11,443 nt of DNA from JAGVVZ01 sp964372465 (GCA_964372465.1 CAYJRA010000024.1:1-11443), one strand, 5' to 3'; positions 1 through 6,574 are shown, counted from the first letter of the stretch. Made by a program: numbers and translations. The notes: generated from the letters alone by a model not told the origin.

Positions 1-111
1 AAAAAATAATTTTTCACTTATATCCTCTTCTCTTTCTTATCATCCTCTGAATCTTTCTAAACATATTGGGAAAAATATATTTTCCTTTCTGGGATTAATT
101 TGCTTTGTATT
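1..111. other. Intergenic DNA at window edge, no gene recognised
   Basis: This stretch lies downstream of the vapC-like gene, which reads leftward. It is pyrimidine-rich on the plus strand. Positions 69-85 form an inverted repeat (GGAAAA / TTTTCC around a 5-base AT loop), which could fold as a short hairpin in the vapC 3' region. No convincing coding region is present; a 16-codon basic mini-ORF on the minus strand (64 to 14) has no supporting signal. Confidence 0.4.
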
Positions 112-519
112 TCATGAACTAACAACATTCGCATTTTTTATTTCTAGAAAATCGTTATCAAAAGTTGCTATATTTCTTATATTATACATATCCATCAATG
201 CTATATTCGTACAATCAGTAAAACTAAATTTCGCGCTTTTTTGATTTTTAAATAATTTCCACGCTTCTTCAAAAATTCTTTCATCTATTTTTAATATTTT
301 TGCAGAAGCTATCAAGAGTTCACCGACTAAAACAGCCTTTTTCAAATCTTTTGATCTACCAAAAGTAACTGTAACTACCTCATCAAACACATAATCCGAA
401 ATACAAACATCCCCGAATTTGCCCTTAATTATTTTTTCATTTATATCTACTGATTTTTCATGATTTTGATCTCCAATCACTTCTAAAGCTATTATGAAAT
501 TTGTATCAAGAAAAATCAT
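112..519 (-). CDS. vapC: VapC-type PIN-domain toxin ribonuclease
   Basis: This is a 135-residue PIN domain, the usual size for a stand-alone VapC. PIN toxins are Mg2+-dependent endoribonucleases that cut tRNA, rRNA or mRNA when not held by their antitoxin. The acidic active-site set is visible: D5 in the opening MIFLDTN, E47 in DEVV, D102 in FTDC, and D121 with D123 in TFDNDF. The start codon ATG (519-517) overlaps the stop codon of the upstream antitoxin gene by one base (TAATG), so translation is very likely coupled. All four catalytic positions are kept, so the toxin looks active. The target RNA cannot be told from sequence. Confidence 0.93.
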   Translation of the reverse strand: MIFLDTNFIIALEVIGDQNHEKSVDINEKIIKGKFGDVCISDYVFDEVVTVTFGRSKDLKKAVLVGELLIASAKILKIDERIFEEAWKLFKNQKSAKFSFTDCTNIALMDMYNIRNIATFDNDFLEIKNANVVSS

Positions 520-782
520 TATTTCAACCCATAAAGAAATTCATCGATTTCTTCACTCCATTTAACCTTTTTATTAGTCTGTATTATGCCGTTTATTTTT
601 AATAAATTTCTGGGGTTTTTTCTTTCTATTTTGTTCTCTTTTTTAATCCAATCCTTCATTGCTAATGTTAGCGCTTCTCCCATTTTTATTCTTTCTGTTA
701 TCGCTGCCTTCCTGAATTTCATATAAATTTCTTCATCCACGTCTCTTACAGCAAGTATTTCTTTTTTCATAATGTATAACAT
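519..782 (-). CDS. vapB: VapB-type antitoxin
   Basis: This is a small protein of 87 residues (83 if the second ATG is used), encoded directly before the PIN toxin. The N-terminal part (ILAVRDVDEEIYMKFRKAA, then a helical stretch to about residue 46) resembles the archaeal VapB type with a ribbon-helix-helix-like DNA-binding segment. The basic middle and the C-terminal WSEEIDEFLYGLK would be the toxin-wrapping tail. Start choice is open. ATG at 782-780 and ATG at 770-768 are in frame, and two TATA-like boxes upstream (TTTATAAAA around 808-816 and TATTTAAAT at 793-801) each lie near 27 bases before one of them. The MKKEILAVRDV start at 770 looks more like the family. VapB normally represses its own promoter together with VapC. 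Confidence 0.85.
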   Translation of the reverse strand: MLYIMKKEILAVRDVDEEIYMKFRKAAITERIKMGEALTLAMKDWIKKENKIERKNPRNLLKINGIIQTNKKVKWSEEIDEFLYGLK

Positions 783-792
783 GTAATACTAC

Positions 793-816
793 TATTTAAA
801 TCTTTATTTATAAAAA
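793..816 (-). promoter_or_regulatory. Probable vapBC promoter with two TATA-like boxes
   Basis: Read on the minus strand, TTTTATAAA (about 808-816) and ATTTAAATA (793-801) are two archaeal TATA-like boxes upstream of the antitoxin. Their centres, near 811 and 797, lie about 27-29 bases from the two candidate ATGs at 782 and 770, so either would give a leaderless mRNA. The boxes may be used alternatively, or only one may be real. Confidence 0.5.
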
Positions 817-840
817 GTTTTGTGTAAGAAGTAAGGAATT

Positions 841-862
841 TGGTTGATTTTCTACACAACCA
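841..862. repeat. Inverted repeat between vapBC and the radical SAM gene
   Basis: TGGTTG at 841-846 and CAACCA at 857-862 form a perfect 6-base stem around a 10-base loop. It lies upstream of the vapBC promoter and downstream of the radical SAM gene. It could be an operator half-site pair or part of a 3' RNA hairpin. Nearby, TTTTCTACACAAC and TTTTCACACAAAT form an imperfect direct repeat. Confidence 0.35.
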
Positions 863-912
863 GGCGACTTTTCACACAAATGATTTATAAAAAATTAAGG
901 TAATAGTTATTT

Positions 913-924
913 TAAGTGCACTTA
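913..924. repeat. 12-bp perfect palindrome TAAGTGCACTTA
   Basis: A perfect 12-base palindrome lies 10 bases beyond the stop codon of the radical SAM gene. With no loop it is a better candidate for a dimeric DNA-binding protein than for a terminator hairpin. No binding protein can be assigned. Confidence 0.4.
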
Positions 925-934
925 GAAATAAATA

Positions 935-2410
935 TTAAATTGCTAACTGTCTTGGATTGAAATCCTTTAAATGCCCAACAACTCCTTTGGCAGCTCTCAT
1001 AATAAACTTCAAATCTTCCGTGGATTTTATTGAGGTCAGCTTTCTCCAAATAAACTCTGGATTGAATGCAACGTTATACAAGGCTTGGACGCATTGCATC
1101 ACTTCCTCTCTCTTCATGTACGGCGTCTTCAATACTGGCTCGCGCATATCATACCTGTCCCAGTCCTCTGTCATCAGCCACCCATTCTCCTTGGCTTGTC
1201 TGAACAATGCAGTGCCTGGATATGGAATCATGATCGTTGCTTGTAATGTCTTTGCATAAGCTTTTCTCATCATCAAACTCACCATCTTGACTGTATTCAT
1301 TGCATCTCCTCTCGTCTCCCAAGGATACCCAAACATAACAGTAAGGTGAGGGTCTAGTCCAGCAATTGATGCCTTTCTGCATGAATCCACCTGCTGCTGG
1401 GATCTCACTCCCTTGTTGAGCATGTTGATTGATTTTTGATTAGCAGATTCTAAGCCGTAAAGAACAAAACGAAAGTTGGCTTTTTTCATAAGGTTGTATT
1501 CTTCCTGTGATAGGACGCCGAATCTCATGTTGCATCCTATGTAAAGTTCTTTGTTTAAGCCGCGTTCAATCATTCCCTCGCAGAACTTTTTCAGCCACGG
1601 ACCGACTGGGAACGTGCCTGTGTCATCAAATATTTCCCTTATCCCCATGCTTGCTATATGCTCTACTTCATCAAGAGCCCTTTCCACGCTGACGCATTTG
1701 AATGTAGGATATGTGGTTGTCCACGAGCAGAACGTACATCCACCGCCAGCACGATACCAGCAATCCCTTCCGAACATTGTATATGTTCCAGGCGTCACTT
1801 TATAATTGCCGTTATGAACAGAATATAATTTCCATTTCGTTAGCTCGCGATCAATCATCGGTAGAGCATTCAAATCGACAAATTTTGTTTCAAACTTGCC
1901 TGTGTTTTTTATTTCACCATTCTCTCCCCACCAATACACTCCTGATCCAAGCTGGCTCTTGCCTTCAAGATATTCAGCTAAATTGTTTAGAAGCAGATCA
2001 TAATCTCCGCCAGTAAGCACATAATCAACACTCGAATTATGCAATGATTCTTCTGGCATTGCGGTGACATGATCGCCATAAATAACCGTAGTCGTCTCTG
2101 GGCTTGCCTCTTTAATATCGTTGATCACCTTCCAATACCATTTCACAGTAGGCGTCTTTGTTTCTATTGCTATCATATCCAAGTTCCTTTTTGGCAACTG
2201 CTTCAGCCATTTTTTATAATCTTTCTGCTCAGATATTGCGTCATCCCAAATGACATCATGCCCTTTGACATGAAGCAATGTCGCTGCGGCAGCGGGTATC
2301 ATGGGATAAATGAAACAAGGCGCATTAAAGTATTGGAACTGTCTGTTCTGTGATAGCAGTGGAATGCCTTTAGATGTCGGAATGGGTGGGTAAGAAATTG
2401 CTGCTTTCAT
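935..2410 (-). CDS. B12-binding domain radical SAM protein, atypical cluster motif
   Basis: This 491-residue protein has the two-domain layout of the B12-binding radical SAM class (BchE/HpnP-like methylases and cyclases). Residues about 1-150 form a Rossmann-like cobalamin domain, with GHDVIWDD at 50-57, YGDHVTAMPEES at 111-122 and VDYVLTGGDYDLL at 128-140. Residues about 205-420 form a radical SAM barrel, with FDDTGTFP at 261-268, GLES at 319-322 and GYPWET at 361-366. The iron-sulphur cysteines are C217, C225 and C228, spaced CX7CX2C instead of the usual CX3CX2C. The barrel marks that usually follow are all present, so the enzyme is probably functional. The substrate is unknown; lipids, cofactors and RNA are all modified by relatives. 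The ATG at 2410 is supported by a TATA box centred about 27 bases upstream. Confidence 0.87.
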   Translation of the reverse strand: MKAAISYPPIPTSKGIPLLSQNRQFQYFNAPCFIYPMIPAAAATLLHVKGHDVIWDDAISEQKDYKKWLKQLPKRNLDMIAIETKTPTVKWYWKVINDIKEASPETTTVIYGDHVTAMPEESLHNSSVDYVLTGGDYDLLLNNLAEYLEGKSQLGSGVYWWGENGEIKNTGKFETKFVDLNALPMIDRELTKWKLYSVHNGNYKVTPGTYTMFGRDCWYRAGGGCTFCSWTTTYPTFKCVSVERALDEVEHIASMGIREIFDDTGTFPVGPWLKKFCEGMIERGLNKELYIGCNMRFGVLSQEEYNLMKKANFRFVLYGLESANQKSINMLNKGVRSQQQVDSCRKASIAGLDPHLTVMFGYPWETRGDAMNTVKMVSLMMRKAYAKTLQATIMIPYPGTALFRQAKENGWLMTEDWDRYDMREPVLKTPYMKREEVMQCVQALYNVAFNPEFIWRKLTSIKSTEDLKFIMRAAKGVVGHLKDFNPRQLAI

Positions 2411-2430
2411 ATCACATTATTTGTTTTCTG

Positions 2431-2443
2431 TTTTATATAAAAA
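2431..2443 (-). promoter_or_regulatory. TATA box for the radical SAM gene
   Basis: TTTTATATAAAAA on the plus strand reads TTTTTATATAAAA on the minus strand, a near-consensus archaeal TATA element. Its centre near 2437 is about 27 bases from the ATG at 2410. This predicts transcription starting at or beside the A of the start codon, giving a leaderless mRNA. Confidence 0.7.
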
Positions 2444-2455
2444 TAACGGTGTTAT

Positions 2456-2469
2456 AAGAAAATTTTCTT
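2456..2469. repeat. 14-bp perfect palindrome AAGAAAATTTTCTT
   Basis: This perfect palindrome lies in the 128-base divergent region between the radical SAM gene and the second toxin-antitoxin pair, just upstream of the minus-strand TATA box. A GAAGAAAAT partial repeat follows directly. The position suits a regulator of the divergent promoters, but low-complexity AT sequence makes chance occurrence possible. Confidence 0.35.
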
Positions 2470-2488
2470 GAAGAAAATGCCCAATCAC

Positions 2489-2533
2489 ATAGTAAACTAT
2501 TTATATATCTACTATATATACACTATAGGTGAT
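2489..2533 (+). promoter_or_regulatory. Promoter, operator-like repeats and SD of RHH-mazF pair
   Basis: ATAGT-AA-ACTAT (2489-2500) is an inverted repeat that runs into a TATA box, TATTTATATAT (about 2499-2508). The box centre near 2504 predicts a start near 2530. ACTAT recurs at 2511-2515 and 2522-2526. AGGTGAT at 2527-2533 matches the anti-Shine-Dalgarno sequence and sits 5 bases before the ATG at 2539. Repeated ACTAT units across a promoter are what one expects where an RHH antitoxin represses its own operon, which is an inference here. Confidence 0.6.
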
Positions 2534-2538
2534 ATATA

Positions 2539-2766
2539 ATGTCTAACGCTACAACGATTCAATTAGATAAGAGTGTAGTCAAATCCTTGAAGGAGATAAA
2601 AGAACATCCTAGAGAAACGTATAATGAAACGATAATGAAAGCTATAATCGTCTTCAAGAAAATAAAATCCATGAACCAATATGATGAATTCTTGCATAAA
2701 ATACAGCAACATAAAATGAGAGAAGCGTGGGAAAATAAAGAGGATGAAGCGTGGGAAAATGTATAA
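2539..2766 (+). CDS. RHH-like antitoxin partner of MazF-type toxin
   Basis: This 75-residue protein opens with TTIQLDKSVVKSLKEIKEHP followed by RETYNETI. The pattern is common in small archaeal ribbon-helix-helix-like antitoxins, where the first strand (residues 4-9) pairs in a dimer to contact DNA. The charged C-terminal part carries two copies of EAWEN (residues 62-66 and 70-74), encoded by an exact 15-base DNA repeat; the tryptophans may insert into the toxin. The last 8 bases of the gene (ATGTATAA) overlap the preferred start of the toxin. Its promoter carries repeats that it probably binds. The identification rests on the fold pattern and the neighbouring toxin. Confidence 0.83.
   Translation: MSNATTIQLDKSVVKSLKEIKEHPRETYNETIMKAIIVFKKIKSMNQYDEFLHKIQQHKMREAWENKEDEAWENV
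2722..2760 (+). repeat. Exact 15-bp direct repeat in the antitoxin tail
   Basis: GAAGCGTGGGAAAAT occurs at 2722-2736 and again at 2746-2760. The period of 24 bases (8 codons) keeps the frame and duplicates the peptide EAWEN. The second copy ends inside the ATG that probably starts the toxin (2759). It looks like a recent duplication in the toxin-binding tail. Confidence 0.8.
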
Positions 2767-3073
2767 GCCCGGAGATGTAATATTAGCTAAAGTGCAATTT
2801 ACTGATACTTTTGAAATTAAGACAAGACCAGCACTAGTTCTTTTTGAAGAATTTGATAATATCGTTGTTGCTGGTATAACAAGTAATGTTGGAATGAAAG
2901 GTATACCGTTGACGAAGAAAGAGGGGTCGATCAAAGATACTGTCATTAAATTAAACTATATTTTTACGATTTCAAAACAAATGGTATCAAAACTTCTTTT
3001 CCACATATCTTCGGAGAAGAAAAAACAAGTGTATCGAGAGTTAGTCAACAAATTATCTTCATTGGAAGATTAA
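2759..3073 (+). CDS. MazF/PemK-like toxin ribonuclease
   Basis: This protein has 104 residues when started at the ATG at 2759; an in-frame ATG at 2744 would add five residues. I chose 2759 because MYKPGDVILAKVQFTD matches the usual MazF/PemK opening (MYK.GDI.L..FPFTD). Family marks are K21-T-R23-P24 with ALVL after it (the RNA-contacting basic loop) and T41-S42 in AGITSN (the catalytic Thr/Ser position). The C-terminal helix (about residues 85-101) is typical. MazF toxins are sequence-specific mRNA or tRNA endoribonucleases. The gene overlaps the antitoxin by 8 bases, so translation is coupled. Cleavage specificity cannot be read from the sequence. Confidence 0.87.
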   Translation: MYKPGDVILAKVQFTDTFEIKTRPALVLFEEFDNIVVAGITSNVGMKGIPLTKKEGSIKDTVIKLNYIFTISKQMVSKLLFHISSEKKKQVYRELVNKLSSLED

Positions 3074-3142
3074 CTAATAAAGGTTATCAAAAAGATATCA
3101 ATGGATATAGAGTTTTTGACTGGATTACCGATTAATTTTGAT

Positions 3143-4036
3143 TCATTCAAATTTTTCATTTTTTAAGGATGTATTTTTCTTCAGGGAGTTCATAGTCACA
3201 TAGAAAGTAGATGAAAGTATCAGCATGCCGCCAATGATTGACAATAAGTTGGGAATTTCATCAAAGAATAGAAAGCCGTATAATATTGCAACAGCCGGTC
3301 CCAAATATATGAACAGAGATGTGTGCTGAACTTTTATGACTTTCAACCCCTGGTAATAAAGTAAGGGGTTTAATGCATACAGAAGTACTCCCTGTAAAAT
3401 CAAAAGCCCGTAAGTATTGAGATCTATTACAGATCTATTAAGCAAAACGTATGGGAATAGTACAACACTGCCGACTATTGACTGGAACAGGACCAAAAAT
3501 ATTGGTAAATTGTCTGACAGGAACTTTTTTGATAACAGTATGAGAAAAGCATAGGACAAGGCAGAAATGAAGGCATAAAACATGCCGAGAAAATCCCTGT
3601 TCATTAGTGATACATTGGAAGGATTTATTATCATTATTGCTCCTATGAGTGCTATTGGTGTTAGATAAAATATTTTCCTGTCATAAGCTTCTTTCACTAT
3701 TAACGGCGAGAGCAGGATGATTGCTATTGGCGCCAAACTCTGAATCAACACTACATTTGCTATACTTGTGTTTTGAAAAGCTAAAAATGTAAATATAAAA
3801 TTTATTGTGCTTATTGCGCCAACTAAAATCAACGGTGCCATCTTATTTCTTCTGGGAAATTTTTTGGTCTGTTTTGAACAGATGATATAAGCCATACAGG
3901 CTACAAAAGCAAAAAGTTGGGTATAAAATGTTATTACTAGCGACGGCTGGTTTACCCATCTCACCAGAGGTCCGACAGCATTTCCTATGAAAACCGTTAA
4001 TAAAATTTTCAGGTATCCTATTTTTTGTTCATTCAT
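3143..4036 (-). CDS. EamA/DMT-family transporter, ten membrane segments
   Basis: This 297-residue integral membrane protein has ten predicted membrane segments (about 7-25, 32-52, 67-86, 92-110, 121-138, 149-169, 177-198, 209-228, 239-257, 262-283). They are arranged as two five-helix EamA repeats. Each repeat ends with an acidic residue before a glycine-rich last helix (VKEAYD then LIGAIMI; FFDEIP then IIGGMLIL). Family members export metabolites or move sugar-linked lipids. Its start overlaps the stop of the upstream glycosyltransferase by one base (TAATG), and the gene closes a glycosyltransferase operon. A role in moving a lipid-linked sugar or a precursor is therefore a fair inference, but general drug or metabolite export remains possible. 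Confidence 0.88.
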   Translation of the reverse strand: MNEQKIGYLKILLTVFIGNAVGPLVRWVNQPSLVITFYTQLFAFVACMAYIICSKQTKKFPRRNKMAPLILVGAISTINFIFTFLAFQNTSIANVVLIQSLAPIAIILLSPLIVKEAYDRKIFYLTPIALIGAIMIINPSNVSLMNRDFLGMFYAFISALSYAFLILLSKKFLSDNLPIFLVLFQSIVGSVVLFPYVLLNRSVIDLNTYGLLILQGVLLYALNPLLYYQGLKVIKVQHTSLFIYLGPAVAILYGFLFFDEIPNLLSIIGGMLILSSTFYVTMNSLKKNTSLKNEKFE

Positions 4037-5010
4037 TAAATCATTCTTCTTATTCTATTCAGATCCTTTTGCAAAAATCCGTGGATGAATGCAACTCCAT
4101 ACCAAACATGCGTTAAGAATGTTCCTAAAAAAACAAACGGGATCATAAAAATATTTTTCGCTGATAAGGCGTTGATAAACAGTAATGAAAAATAAACAGA
4201 GATTATGCCAATGTAAATTTTGAATAAAGTTGGATGGATGAAATAAGACAGCCAGCCAAAGATTAAGCCGAGAACAAATATTGTTGGCAAGAAATAAACA
4301 AGACGGAAAGATGTCTCGGGGAATTTTTTTGCAAATAGGCCTCTGTGCATGCCGTAACTTTTTATCTGTTTCAAATGCTTTCTGAAAAGAGGCCTTCTAT
4401 GGTGATACACAACAACATCCGGAGCATAAACAATCTTTTTATTTAATTTTTTTGTCAAATCCAAACAGAATTTCGTATCTTCGCCCGGCCAATATTTTGT
4501 TTCAAACCCGCCTATTTTTTTAAAAACATCTTTTCTCACAATAAGGTTGCATGTGACATAATCATCCACTTCTCTCTTTCTAGCTTGGAGATATCTGTAT
4601 CTTATTGAAGGACTCGCACCAAACCAAGAAGAATAAACATGTCCTCCAGCTTTCTGCAACTGGCTGTCGGATGGCGGTGTGATGCCGGGACCGCCTATCG
4701 CGCCTACATCTTCATCCTCGAAATATTTCACTGCGTTTTTCAACCAATCCTTTCTTGGATAGGCATCATCATCAATAAATGCCAGAATATCGCCTTTCGC
4801 AATCTTAGCTCCCACATCTCTTTTCTCAGACGGCACTACATCTCTTGTTGCATGCACACGCACTCTCTTATTCCATTTATCATCCTCGTCAGGCAGTGCT
4901 ATTATTTCGAAATCCGGATAATCTATTTTCAGACAATGCTCAATGCATTCGTCAGTATACTCATTCCTCTTTCCGTATGCAATTATCACAGAAATCTTAG
5001 GTTTCTTCAT
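4036..5010 (-). CDS. Membrane-anchored family 2 glycosyltransferase
   Basis: This 324-residue protein has a GT-A catalytic domain at residues 5-210. The nucleotide-sugar strand is KISVIIAYGKRNEYTDECI, the metal-binding DDD is at 80-82 (FIDDDAYP), and the acceptor/base motif is PGED at 175-178, followed by the HHRR cluster at 203-206. Three hydrophobic segments (about 238-256, 262-280, 287-312) anchor it to the membrane with the catalytic part in the cytoplasm. GT2 enzymes of this shape add sugars to lipid carriers or growing surface glycans. The start at 5010 is preceded by GAGGG with a 6-base spacer and lies 14 bases inside the upstream Dpm1-like gene; the stop overlaps the transporter start. 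Donor and acceptor sugars are unknown. Confidence 0.9.
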   Translation of the reverse strand: MKKPKISVIIAYGKRNEYTDECIEHCLKIDYPDFEIIALPDEDDKWNKRVRVHATRDVVPSEKRDVGAKIAKGDILAFIDDDAYPRKDWLKNAVKYFEDEDVGAIGGPGITPPSDSQLQKAGGHVYSSWFGASPSIRYRYLQARKREVDDYVTCNLIVRKDVFKKIGGFETKYWPGEDTKFCLDLTKKLNKKIVYAPDVVVYHHRRPLFRKHLKQIKSYGMHRGLFAKKFPETSFRLVYFLPTIFVLGLIFGWLSYFIHPTLFKIYIGIISVYFSLLFINALSAKNIFMIPFVFLGTFLTHVWYGVAFIHGFLQKDLNRIRRMI

Positions 5011-5740
5011 GGAATTCCCTCGTATAATATCTCAGTACTCTCAATCTGTATGCGATTGCAAGCGTATCCATAAACATGTCGTAAATCGATCTTAAATTGA
5101 CAGCACTATTGAACCGTTTAAAATTAATATCAATAGGTGCTTCAACAATCTTAAATTTCCTCAAGTTTGCATTCAATAATAGTTCAACATCAAATGCATA
5201 CTTCTTAACTACAACCTTGGGGAAAATTTTTTCCAATACTCCTCTTTTAAATAATTTCATGCCTACCTGCGTATCACCCACAGGCAATTTAAAAAACAAC
5301 TTCGTAAAAATATGATACAACTGACTGAATATCCTTCTTCTCAAAGGGAATATTATTCTTGATTCCGTATGCCTCTTCGATCCTATTACGACATCCGCGT
5401 CATACTCGTTCATATGTCGCATAAAAACATTGAACTGCCGGGGATGTATATCTAGATCGGCATCAAGAAACAAAATCAGATCACCCGTCGTATATTTGAA
5501 AGCTTCTCTCAATGCATAACCCTTGCCCCTATTTCTCTTCAGTCTTTTCACTGTCACATTGCCATATTTCTTGGCAGTCCTCAGTGCCTCTTGATAAGTA
5601 TTGTCCCCGGAACCATCATCCACAACAATAATCTCGAAATCAGACCTGTTTTTCCGGAAAACATTCTCTGTTTCTTCTATTGTCTTTGATATGACTTCTC
5701 CTTTGTTGTAAGCAGGAATCGTCACAGATATGTTCGTCAT
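4997..5740 (-). CDS. Dpm1/Alg5-like polyprenyl-phosphate glycosyltransferase
   Basis: This 247-residue GT2 enzyme looks like the soluble Dpm1/Alg5 type. It has SVTIPAYNKGEVI at the N-terminus, VVDDGSGDNT at 39-48, NRGKGYALREAF at 70-81, the metal-binding DAD at 93-95 (FLDADLD), and QVGMKLFKR at 158-166. It has no C-terminal membrane helices, which is the stand-alone form. Such enzymes move mannose or glucose from a nucleotide sugar onto dolichyl (polyprenyl) phosphate at the cytoplasmic membrane face, feeding protein N-glycosylation or glycolipid synthesis. It is followed, with a 14-base overlap, by a second GT2. Whether the sugar is mannose, glucose or another hexose cannot be decided from the sequence. 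Confidence 0.88.
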   Translation of the reverse strand: MTNISVTIPAYNKGEVISKTIEETENVFRKNRSDFEIIVVDDGSGDNTYQEALRTAKKYGNVTVKRLKRNRGKGYALREAFKYTTGDLILFLDADLDIHPRQFNVFMRHMNEYDADVVIGSKRHTESRIIFPLRRRIFSQLYHIFTKLFFKLPVGDTQVGMKLFKRGVLEKIFPKVVVKKYAFDVELLLNANLRKFKIVEAPIDINFKRFNSAVNLRSIYDMFMDTLAIAYRLRVLRYYTREFHEET

Positions 5741-5779
5741 TTGAATAATAAATTCGCATTAAGGGAATTTTATCAATTT

Positions 5780-6547
5780 CTAAAATCTACTAGACATGAA
5801 ATCAAGGAATCTCGTAAACAGATTTTCTTTTGTCCTATAGCTCATTCCCAACACGTGGCCGGCTATTCTAGTATATTCTTTCGCAGTCTTCGATCTATCG
5901 TTATAAAATACCAACGGCTGTTTAGATGTAAGACTGGTTAGAATGTCTTTATCGTAGTTTATCGTACCCAAAATCGGAAGTTGCGTAAAATTCTCAATTT
6001 GACTTTCCGTTAGCTCTGAATGTTTCTCGTGCTTCATGTTAACAACTATCCCTATTATCTCCTTGTTCAATTCTTTAACTACTTGCTTGGTTCTTAAAAT
6101 ATCAGATAGTGAAACGATATAGGGTGTTGCAACAAACACAAGCTCATCGCAAGCCTTTATTGCAGAAACCGCTTCTCTTCCCAAGCCCGGGGCAATATCA
6201 AGAATGATAATATCCTTGTTTTTTAGCTCTCTAACAACATCACTCAATTTCTCCATATTCAAATCTTTCAAATCTTGAAGGGTTAGTGAAGCGGGAACGA
6301 TGCTGAAGTTTGAACTGTAGTTATACTCTATTTCTTGTGGATTTCTTTTTTCTTTCAACGACTCATTCAGAGTATTGATAGAATCGTGAACCAAACCCAG
6401 AGAGAGGCCTAGATGAGGTGTTGTCATATTGCAATCAACTACTGTCACGTTTTTGTTGAATTTACTGCTCAATGTAGCGCCTAGATTGATTGCTGTTGTT
6501 GTCTTTCCCACGCCACCTTTGCCAGAAATTATACCTACAACCTTCAT
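5780..6547 (-). CDS. MinD/ParA-like ATPase with C-terminal amphipathic helix
   Basis: This 255-residue protein is a deviant Walker A ATPase of the archaeal MinD type. The P-loop is GKGGVGKTT at 9-17 with the signature lysine K10. Switch I is VVDCNMTTPHLG at 36-47, with Asn at position 40 where bacterial MinD has Asp; this form is frequent in archaeal MinD-like proteins as I recall them. Switch II is IILDIAPGLG at 114-123. The tail, ENLFTRFLDFMSSRF (241-255), places L243, F244, F247, L248, M251 and F255 on one helical face. That resembles the MinD membrane-targeting helix. ATP-dependent dimerisation would place it on the membrane. It is 39 bases upstream of the glycosyltransferases on the same strand and may be the first gene of their operon. 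No MinC or MinE is present here. Confidence 0.85.
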   Translation of the reverse strand: MKVVGIISGKGGVGKTTTAINLGATLSSKFNKNVTVVDCNMTTPHLGLSLGLVHDSINTLNESLKEKRNPQEIEYNYSSNFSIVPASLTLQDLKDLNMEKLSDVVRELKNKDIIILDIAPGLGREAVSAIKACDELVFVATPYIVSLSDILRTKQVVKELNKEIIGIVVNMKHEKHSELTESQIENFTQLPILGTINYDKDILTSLTSKQPLVFYNDRSKTAKEYTRIAGHVLGMSYRTKENLFTRFLDFMSSRF

Positions 6548-6574
6548 TCGATCAATATTATTATCAAATCCTAG

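Noticed and set aside
14..64. A 16-residue very basic mini-ORF on the minus strand after vapC
   Set aside because: It has no upstream SD or TATA element; the purine-rich strand alone explains the Arg/Lys content.
783..934. Small RNA gene or tRNA in the gap between vapBC and the radical SAM gene
   Set aside because: There is no cloverleaf or GC-rich structured segment in this AT-rich host, where stable RNAs usually stand out; only short inverted repeats are present.
2744..2758. The earlier in-frame ATG as the MazF start
   Set aside because: It would add MKRGK before the family-typical MYKPGD opening, and the only SD-like string (AAGAGG) touches the ATG with no spacer. Not fully excluded.
2563..2946. 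A 127-codon minus-strand frame across the RHH-mazF pair
   Set aside because: It crosses two well-supported overlapping genes in the opposite direction and resembles no protein family.
3074..3142. Terminator hairpin between the convergent MazF and EamA genes
   Set aside because: Only short T runs are present and no stable stem is seen; I could not support a specific terminator.
4639..5073. A 144-codon plus-strand open frame opposite the GT2 glycosyltransferase
   Set aside because: It lies fully antisense to two genes with clear GT2 motifs, has no promoter or SD signal and no recognisable domain.
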